Under the pieces are notes generated by a model. It worked only from the letters and a program-made list of their open reading frames with translations, had not been told where the DNA came from and did no database searches. Below are positions 1 through 6,009 of a stretch of 13,915 bases of DNA, piece after piece; position 1 is the stretch's first letter, and each line of letters begins with the position of its first letter. Made by a program: the position numbers and the translations under genes. Origin of the DNA: an uncultured Prevotellaceae bacterium (GTDB lineage: Bacteria; Bacteroidota; Bacteroidia; Bacteroidales; Bacteroidaceae); assembly GCA_947176655.1 (NCBI GenBank), contig CAMWRK010000032.1, positions 1 through 13,915 on the forward strand, given 5' to 3'.

Positions 1-897
1 AAGGAAGCGGATCTTCGGGTCGTTGATTTTCTGCATGACAGCCTTGCGCACCACTTTCTCAATGATAAGCGGAACGCACACAAGCGCGATGGGACGTATG
101 TCGGCCAGAGCCTTGAGCAGGATGCTTGGTGGCGGCATCTTGGTAAGGAAATGTATGTGCACGCCAAGGATAAACTCGAAAAGGAACTCAAACGACATTC
201 CCAGTGTATGGGCCAGGGGAAGCATGGACAGCAGTGTGTCTCCGGCCTTGGCGTTTGTGCCGATAAGTTCGTCGGCACACATCATGTTGCCTACTATGGC
301 ACGGTATGGTATCATTACACCCTTGGAATTGGAGGTCGTGCCCGAAGTGTAGTTGATGATGGCCAGCTCTTCCGGTTCGTCGGAGTGATATGCGATGTCG
401 GCCTGATTGAATGTCGCCGGGTATCTGTCACCGAAACATCGGTTGAGATTTGCCATAGTCTCCTCCAGCTGACGGCTCCTGGCATGCAATGTGGTCAGGT
501 CGTTGATTCTGATGACACCTTCCAGATTCAGCATTTCGGCTACATCAAGTTTCTTCCAGACAAGGTCGCCAACGAACAGGATGCGTGCATCACTGTGATT
601 GACAATATGATGAATCTGTTCCGGATGAAATTCGTGCAGGATGGGTACTGCTACGGCGCCATAGGCCAACGTGGCGAGAAAAACGACACCCCAGCGGCTC
701 ATATTGCGGCCACATATTGCAATCTTGTCACCTTTCCGTATTCCGGAACGTGTGAACAGTATATGCAGTTTGGCTATTTCCTCGGCAACATCGCTATACA
801 ATAATGTGGCTTGTCCGTAGTCCGACATAGAAGGCAGATTCCAGTGCTTGCGCAGGCTTTCCTCTATGTTTCTGTTGAATGATGTATGTATGGTCAT
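1..897 (-). CDS. AMP-forming acyl-CoA ligase, downstream tandem copy (C-terminal part beyond window)
   Basis: Adenylate-forming enzyme predicted to activate a fatty acid or other carboxylate with ATP and load it onto CoA. The frame is open from ATG at 895-897 to base 1, giving 299 residues. It stops at the window edge, not at a stop codon, so it is partial and not a pseudogene. The ATP-binding motif YTSGTTSNSKG lies at residues 183-193, followed by LSMLPLAH (223-230) and the conserved block VCVPLIIEK (273-281). It aligns without gaps to the first 299 residues of the next gene upstream; I counted 179 identities (about 60%). Only 24 bases separate the two genes and no promoter is visible there, so they are probably co-transcribed and arose by duplication. 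The substrate cannot be read from sequence. The catalytic C-terminal subdomain lies outside the window. Confidence 0.88.
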   Translation of the reverse strand, partial: MTIHTSFNRNIEESLRKHWNLPSMSDYGQATLLYSDVAEEIAKLHILFTRSGIRKGDKIAICGRNMSRWGVVFLATLAYGAVAVPILHEFHPEQIHHIVNHSDARILFVGDLVWKKLDVAEMLNLEGVIRINDLTTLHARSRQLEETMANLNRCFGDRYPATFNQADIAYHSDEPEELAIINYTSGTTSNSKGVMIPYRAIVGNMMCADELIGTNAKAGDTLLSMLPLAHTLGMSFEFLFEFILGVHIHFLTKMPPPSILLKALADIRPIALVCVPLIIEKVVRKAVMQKINDPKIRFL

Positions 898-921
898 GGA
901 TTGCTTTTGTTTTTCGTGTGT

Positions 922-2589
922 TTAGATTTCCGCATCCTTGTACAGGAAACGCTTGATAGACCTCTTGGGCGTTTTCTCGAACTCTGTGTCCATGATACGT
1001 ATGCCGCATATCTGTTCGTATGCAGGTATTTGCGTATTGAGGTATTTGCGGTTTTGCTCCATTATGCTTTTTATTTCCGTTTCTCCGATATTCTGTGCCT
1101 TGGCTTGTTCCATATCGGGATAGACGAGAGCATACAGTTTCTCCCCTTTCTGGATAACCACGCACTCCTGAACCATTGTCAGGCTGTTGAGTTTATCCTC
1201 AATCTCCTCTGGGTATATGTTCTGACCACTGGCACCAAGGAGCATATTCTTGATGCGTCCCTTAATGAAGACATTGCCTTCCGTATCCATTATACCGAGG
1301 TCGCCGGTATGGTACCATCCGTCTGCCATTGCTTCTGCCGTGGCTTGCTGGTTTTTGTAATAGCCGAGCATGACGTTGTCTCCCTTGGCCAATATTTCAC
1401 CTGGAATGTTTTGTGGATCGGTACTGTCTATCTTCAGCATCATTCTTGGCGCAGACTTACCGCATGAGCCTAATCTGAACTGATGCCAATCCTCGTATGA
1501 AAGTATAGGTGCGCATTCTGTGGCACCGTAGCCCACGGTGTAGTTGAAACCTATGTTTTTTAGTAAGGCTTCGATTTCCGCATTAATGGCGGCTCCGCCT
1601 ATTATGACTTCATAGAAATTGCCGCCAAGGGCTTTTTGCATCCCTTGGCATATACGTTTCTTTATCTGTTTGCCTACAACGGGCAATGCCATCAGGATAC
1701 GTATCTTGGAATCTTTGACTTTTGGAAGGACAGCTTTGCGTACAATCTTCTCGATGATGAGCGGAACACATATAATGATACGTGGTTTTATGTCTGCCAG
1801 TGCCTTTAGCAGGATGGCCGGTGTTGGCATCTTGGTAAGGAAATTGATGTGTACGCCGCGAGTAAACTCGAAGAGAAATTCAAAGGCCATTCCATACATG
1901 TGCGCCATAGGCAGCATGGACAGTACCTGGTCGCCAGGGTGAAGCTCCCGGGATAATACCTCATATCCGAATTCCGTATTACTCCATATTGCACGGTATG
2001 GTATCATTACACCTTTGGAATTGCTGGTTGTGCCTGATGTGTAGTTTATCAAGGCAAGTTCCTCGCGCTTGTCCTTGTGATAGGAAACATGCTCAGGTAG
2101 GAAGTTATCGGGGTATTTCTCGCCAAATAGCTTGTTGATATTATCTCTGGATATGTCCAGTGTCTGGTTTCTGGTGAAGAGAATACGGTAATCCGTATTG
2201 CTGATTATGCCGATAAGCCCGCTCATCTCTTCTGCCTCTATTTTCGCCCATACCTGGTCGCTGACAAACAGCAGACGTGCTTCTGAATGATTTACAATCT
2301 GATGAATCTGCTCAGGATGGAAGTCGTGCAGAATGGGTACAGCCACAGCACCGTAAGTAAGCGTGGCCAAAAATGCCATGCCCCAGTATGCCTGGTTGCG
2401 TCCGCAGACAGCAATCTTGTCTCCTTTCTCTATTCCTGCTTGTTCATATAGTATATGAAGTTTCTCTATGGTTTGGGCTACATCCCTGTATTGGAAAGTT
2501 ACTTCTCCGTAGTCACTCATGGAGTTTCGGTTCCAATTGTCTTTGATGCTTAGGGCTATTGCTTCGTTGAAACTTTCTGGTAGAAACAT
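922..2589 (-). CDS. AMP-forming long-chain acyl-CoA ligase-like protein (complete)
   Basis: Complete 555-residue member of the ANL (acyl-CoA synthetase) superfamily, likely making acyl-CoA from a carboxylic acid, ATP and CoA. Motifs appear in the expected order: P-loop YTSGTTSNSKG (183-193), VGYGATECAP (352-361), YHTGDLG (426-432), and the hinge region GRIKNMLLGASGQNIYPEEIE starting at 444. The C-terminal A10 motif reads TPKRSIKR (540-547). By alignment with the common TPTLKxKR or TTKKIKR forms, Ser544 sits where the adenylation lysine is expected, although neighbouring Lys and Arg residues remain. The start at 2589 matches the paralogue's start register. A Bacteroidota promoter lies 48 bases upstream. 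It is the first gene of a two-gene tandem. It could be a long-chain fatty acid ligase or a related acyl-acid ligase; specificity is unknown. Confidence 0.9.
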   Translation of the reverse strand: MFLPESFNEAIALSIKDNWNRNSMSDYGEVTFQYRDVAQTIEKLHILYEQAGIEKGDKIAVCGRNQAYWGMAFLATLTYGAVAVPILHDFHPEQIHQIVNHSEARLLFVSDQVWAKIEAEEMSGLIGIISNTDYRILFTRNQTLDISRDNINKLFGEKYPDNFLPEHVSYHKDKREELALINYTSGTTSNSKGVMIPYRAIWSNTEFGYEVLSRELHPGDQVLSMLPMAHMYGMAFEFLFEFTRGVHINFLTKMPTPAILLKALADIKPRIIICVPLIIEKIVRKAVLPKVKDSKIRILMALPVVGKQIKKRICQGMQKALGGNFYEVIIGGAAINAEIEALLKNIGFNYTVGYGATECAPILSYEDWHQFRLGSCGKSAPRMMLKIDSTDPQNIPGEILAKGDNVMLGYYKNQQATAEAMADGWYHTGDLGIMDTEGNVFIKGRIKNMLLGASGQNIYPEEIEDKLNSLTMVQECVVIQKGEKLYALVYPDMEQAKAQNIGETEIKSIMEQNRKYLNTQIPAYEQICGIRIMDTEFEKTPKRSIKRFLYKDAEI

Positions 2590-2636
2590 GGTTTGCTGTT
2601 TATGTGCTTAGTGGTTACTGTTCGTTCTATCGGTTA

Positions 2637-2668
2637 CAAAGATACATATAATTTGCACATAAGACAAA
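2637..2668 (-). promoter_or_regulatory. Bacteroidota sigma-ABfr-type promoter for the ligase pair
   Basis: On the minus strand a perfect TAnnTTTG -7 box (TATCTTTG, 2637-2644) lies 20 bases from a TTTG -33 box (2665-2668). This is the spacing known for Bacteroides vegetative promoters. It sits in the 122-base gap after yggS and points at the ligase start at 2589, leaving a leader of roughly 40 bases. Confidence 0.75.
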
Positions 2669-2670
2669 TG

Positions 2671-2684
2671 ATTGTGCATACAAT
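2671..2684. promoter_or_regulatory. Small dyad next to the -33 box (possible operator)
   Basis: ATTGT-GCAT-ACAAT is a perfect 5+5 inverted repeat with a 4-base centre, lying just upstream of the -33 box of the ligase promoter. The location suits an activator or repressor site, but a dyad this short can occur by chance and no regulator is identified. Confidence 0.25.
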
Positions 2685-2711
2685 GGACTGTCTGAGTATG
2701 GTTTTATGGCA

Positions 2712-3377
2712 TCAGTATGTTCTTGGACCAAAAATACTGCTGCCAATGCGCACTATGTTGCTGCCCTCCTGAATAGCCAGTTTATAGTCACCGCTCATTC
2801 CCCATGAACGGAAATGCATGCTGTCGGCAAGGTCGGGGAACTCTTCGCGGCACTGTCTGAAGAATTGGTTTGCCGGGTGGAAGTCATGGCGTATAATTTC
2901 CTGGTCTTCTGTGTTTGTAGCCATGCACATTATACCGGAAACCAACACTCCCTTGAGGGTACGGAACTCTCCGCTGCGCAGATATTCCAGACATTCCTTG
3001 TCAGTGAATCCGTATTTCGTTTCTTCCCGTGCGACATGTAATTGCAGCAGGCATGGTATCTGCCTGTTGTTGCGTATGGCTTGCCTGTTGATCTCGTTCA
3101 GCAGACGCGGACTGTCCACAGAATGAATTATGCTGATATATGGAGCTATATATCTCACCTTGTTGGTTTGTAAATGGCCGATGAAGTGCCACTCTATGTC
3201 GGACGGCAACATAGCATGTTTCTGTTGCAGCTCCTGAACATGGCTTTCACCGAAGATACGTTGCCCTGCATTGTAGGCTTCCTGTATCATTTCAACAGGA
3301 TGATATTTGCTGACAGCACATAGTTTTACCTTGTCAGGGAGCGAACCGAGGATTTCCTTTATTTTTTCGCCAACCAT
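2712..3377 (-). CDS. yggS: YggS/PLPBP family pyridoxal-phosphate homeostasis protein
   Basis: Cytosolic alanine-racemase-fold protein that binds pyridoxal 5'-phosphate (PLP) and balances free PLP and amino/keto acid pools; it has no established catalytic activity. At 221 residues it is close to the family's usual 220-235. The PLP lysine is Lys24 in AVSKYHP. Other family signatures are FGESHVQEL (42-50), HFIGHLQTNK (64-73), SVDS (86-89), the phosphate-binding MSGDYKLAI region (194-202) and VRIGSSIFG (209-217). Its ATG overlaps the stop codon of the preceding DUF4494 gene by one base (TAATG), suggesting translational coupling. It is the last gene of the seven-gene minus-strand operon. No strong terminator is visible after its stop, so some read-through into the ligase genes is possible. 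Confidence 0.93.
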   Translation of the reverse strand: MVGEKIKEILGSLPDKVKLCAVSKYHPVEMIQEAYNAGQRIFGESHVQELQQKHAMLPSDIEWHFIGHLQTNKVRYIAPYISIIHSVDSPRLLNEINRQAIRNNRQIPCLLQLHVAREETKYGFTDKECLEYLRSGEFRTLKGVLVSGIMCMATNTEDQEIIRHDFHPANQFFRQCREEFPDLADSMHFRSWGMSGDYKLAIQEGSNIVRIGSSIFGPRTY

Positions 3378-3814
3378 TATTCTTCGACTTTGTGACGGAA
3401 TACATCTATGATTGGTGTTTCCGTAACGCTGATTATCTTATAGTCACCCAAAGTACCTTGCATTCCTTTTTCCAGAGTAGCAATGGCATTCTTCAGATCC
3501 GTTGCCTGGACAATGTCCGTCTGGCTGATAATCTTCTCTTTTTCGTTTTTTTCGTCAAATGAAATGAAACCAACCTTTATTTTGTACCAACGGTCTGCAT
3601 TCAGATCTTCGTTTTCAAAAAGTTCTGCGATGCGTGCGCGCTTTATATCGCTGACAATAAATTCGCCGCTCATGAACGGCTCCATTTCCTTGGTTATTGT
3701 CTCTTCTGCTTCAGTGAAACTGAGAGCATCTACGAGATATGCTTCTTTTGTTGACTTAATAAGACCGTTCTCCTGTGTCTTGTCGTATTGTACTTTACAT
3801 TCAAACCATTCCAT
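3377..3814 (-). CDS. DUF4494 domain protein
   Basis: A 145-residue soluble protein of a family typical of Bacteroidales, recognised from its opening MEWFECKVQYDK, the central RWYKIKVGFISFDEK segment (76-90) and the closing YKIISVTETPIIDVF block. The function is not known. There is no signal peptide or membrane segment. The composition is highly charged, with mixed alpha and beta stretches. It lies 35 bases after ygiQ with no promoter in the gap, and its stop codon overlaps the yggS start (TAATG), so it is embedded in the operon and probably translated together with yggS. Confidence 0.85.
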   Translation of the reverse strand: MEWFECKVQYDKTQENGLIKSTKEAYLVDALSFTEAEETITKEMEPFMSGEFIVSDIKRARIAELFENEDLNADRWYKIKVGFISFDEKNEKEKIISQTDIVQATDLKNAIATLEKGMQGTLGDYKIISVTETPIIDVFRHKVEE

Positions 3815-3849
3815 GATGATGTTGTGTTTATATGTGATTCTGTGTATAT

Positions 3850-5721
3850 TTATTTACGTGTCTTTCTTTTGTTCTTTCCTTCTTTCGAAGGCAGTGGCTG
3901 TTTGTATGTGTTTTGTGGGCTTCTGTCAAAGAAAAAGGACTTCTGGTAACGCTTTTTCTCTTGGTCATGCTCACAGAACACATGTTCCATTGTATACGGG
4001 TGGAATCCTGTGGCAAAGATGGTCGTAGCTACGGTCAACGGGGTAGGGGTGAAGTCCTGCACCTGATCCGTGTCCAGCCCGAGTGCCGTTGTTTCGTGTG
4101 CCAGATTCTCCATATCCTTGACCGTGCAGCCTGGATGCGAAGAAATGAAATATGGTATAATCTGTTGGCGCAGCCCTGCCTCTTTATTAATCCGTTCAAA
4201 GATGCTTTTGAACTTGTGGAACAGAGAAAACGACGGCTTACGCATTATGAATAGAACATGGTCTTCCGTATGCTCCGGTGCTACTTTAAGACGTCCGGAA
4301 ACGTGGTGGCTGATAAGTTCCGTAGTATAGTCGCGTGCAGCTTTGTTGAGATTATCGTCTTTCCAGTCATGCAATAGCATGTCATAGCGTACCCCGCTGC
4401 CTATATAGCTGTGCTTTATTCCAGGAACCCCGTTTACGGCACGGTATATTTCCAATAACGGTGTGTGGTCGCCATGTAGATTCGGACAGATATGCGGGTG
4501 TATGCAGGACGGGCGGCAGCAGGATTCGCATGCCTTGGGGTTACGTCCATGCATCATGTACATATTTGCGCTTGGTCCTCCCAAATCGCTGATGTTACCC
4601 CTGAAGTCCGGCATCGCAGCTATTTGTTTTACCTCGCGCAAAATGCTTTCACGTGAACGGCTTATTATGAACTTTCCCTGATGGGCGGAGATTGTGCAGA
4701 ACGCACATCCGCCGAAACACCCCCTGTGCATATTGACGGAAAACTTTATCATGTCATAGGCAGGGATACGCTTTCCTTTGTACTTTGGATGCGGCAGGCG
4801 TGTATAAGGCAGGTCGAAGCTATAATCAAGTTCTTCTGTGCTGAGTGGGGGATACGGCGGATTTACGATGACATATGTATTGCCGGTTTTCTGTATCAGG
4901 CGGGAAGCATGCATCTTGTTGCTTTCTTCCTCCACATGTCTGAAATTGTCTGCATGCAGTTTGGGATTTGTCAGACACTGTTCGTAGGAGTGCAGCACAA
5001 TGTCTTCTTTCTCGACTGAGACTTTATCAGAGAGAACAACAGTCTGCGGGAGTGCTGTCTGCTCAACAACGGCACGTCGGAATGCATTTCTTGTCATTAG
5101 CGATTCGCCTGTAGTGCTGTCATAGTCCCAACTGTCATCGTATGTTTCCAGAAAGGATTCCAGAAGACGGACCAATTCAGGCATAACTTTGTCACCCATG
5201 CCGTATGCTATCATGTCTGCGCCCGAATCGACAAGAATAGAAGGCCGGATACGCTCCTGCCAATAGTCATAATGTGCAACCCTGCGTAATGATGCTTCTA
5301 TACCGCCAAGAACCACAGGCACATCCGGATATAGTTTTCGAAGACATTGTGTGTATACAATAGTAGGGTACTCCGGTCGCATATTGTGTCGTCCATCCGG
5401 GGAATAGGCATCTTCGCTGCGTAACCGCCGGGCCGCAGTGTATTTATTCACCATTGAGTCCATACATCCTGGACTGATGCCGAAAAACAGTCGTGGGCGT
5501 CCCAAGCGTGTAAAATCGCGCAGGTCGCCATGCCAGTCAGGTTGCGGCACTATGCAGACTCGCAGTCCGGCGGCTTCCATAAGCCTGCCTATTACCGCGA
5601 CACCGAAAGACGGATGATCCACATAAGCATCACCGGAGAACAATATGACATCGGCTCTGTCCCATCCGCGAAGTTCCATCTCTTTGCGGGTGGTAGGCAG
5701 CCAATCACTCAGCTGGTACAT
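3850..5721 (-). CDS. ygiQ: YgiQ family radical SAM protein
   Basis: A 623-residue member of the YgiQ (UPF0313) family of radical S-adenosylmethionine enzymes; the reaction is not established. The N-terminal part carries the family block WLPTTRKEMELRGWD (8-22) and LFSGDAYVDHPSFG (27-40). The radical SAM [4Fe-4S] motif CFGGCAFC gives Cys335, Cys339 and Cys342. A second cysteine-rich segment at residues 398-412 (Cys398, 401, 402, 406, 412) is also usual in YgiQ proteins and may hold another metal site. The tail is short and basic (KEGKNKRKTRK). The start at 5721 is supported by the conserved N-terminus. It overlaps the end of the preceding small gene by 17 bases, consistent with an operon. Confidence 0.93.
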   Translation of the reverse strand: MYQLSDWLPTTRKEMELRGWDRADVILFSGDAYVDHPSFGVAVIGRLMEAAGLRVCIVPQPDWHGDLRDFTRLGRPRLFFGISPGCMDSMVNKYTAARRLRSEDAYSPDGRHNMRPEYPTIVYTQCLRKLYPDVPVVLGGIEASLRRVAHYDYWQERIRPSILVDSGADMIAYGMGDKVMPELVRLLESFLETYDDSWDYDSTTGESLMTRNAFRRAVVEQTALPQTVVLSDKVSVEKEDIVLHSYEQCLTNPKLHADNFRHVEEESNKMHASRLIQKTGNTYVIVNPPYPPLSTEELDYSFDLPYTRLPHPKYKGKRIPAYDMIKFSVNMHRGCFGGCAFCTISAHQGKFIISRSRESILREVKQIAAMPDFRGNISDLGGPSANMYMMHGRNPKACESCCRPSCIHPHICPNLHGDHTPLLEIYRAVNGVPGIKHSYIGSGVRYDMLLHDWKDDNLNKAARDYTTELISHHVSGRLKVAPEHTEDHVLFIMRKPSFSLFHKFKSIFERINKEAGLRQQIIPYFISSHPGCTVKDMENLAHETTALGLDTDQVQDFTPTPLTVATTIFATGFHPYTMEHVFCEHDQEKKRYQKSFFFDRSPQNTYKQPLPSKEGKNKRKTRK

Positions 5722-5983
5722 TGGCGGCTATTTTATCTTTTTCCCAATCCAGGTATAGAAGTATCAACTGATGCAATGCCAGGGCTTTCATGTTCTCGTG
5801 GAAGATCACTTCATGAGCCAGTGTCACAAGATCCGGAGAGCCGTCCGTACGTTCCAGTAACGAACGGACGTTCAACTGCAGTTTTTCCAGTATCATGTCG
5901 TCAACTATGCCGTTACTGTCCAACAGATTGACGAATAGAGAGTATTTTTCTAATGTCTCCAAGTGTTTATCTGAGATAGCCAT
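5705..5983 (-). CDS. Small conserved-looking protein of unknown function
   Basis: I do not recognise this family. From the ATG at 5981-5983 it encodes 92 residues (AISDKHLETLEKYSLFVNLL...), soluble, leucine-rich and predicted mostly helical, with no signal peptide or cysteines. Two further in-frame ATGs lie upstream, at 6001 and 6022. The 6022 start would overlap the preceding amidase gene by 13 bases, and its extra residues (MYKIICNMKGSRT) look unlike a conserved N-terminus. The 5983 start has a purine-rich GGGAAG seven bases upstream, so I prefer it. The gene overlaps ygiQ by 17 bases at its other end, so it is expressed with the operon. Confidence 0.7.
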   Translation of the reverse strand: MAISDKHLETLEKYSLFVNLLDSNGIVDDMILEKLQLNVRSLLERTDGSPDLVTLAHEVIFHENMKALALHQLILLYLDWEKDKIAANVPAE

Positions 5984-6009
5984 GGTGCGGCTTCCCTTCA
6001 TGTTGCATA

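Noticed and set aside
151..804. 217-codon open frame on the plus strand
   Set aside because: It lies exactly opposite the first ligase gene, which has clear ANL motifs and a paralogue. The plus-strand product has no recognisable domain.
1..897. First ligase as a truncated pseudogene
   Set aside because: The frame is open to base 1 with all expected motifs, so the missing C-terminus is due only to the window edge.
886..1467. 193-codon plus-strand frame rich in Cys, Phe and His
   Set aside because: Antisense shadow of the complete ligase; no promoter, no plausible protein family.
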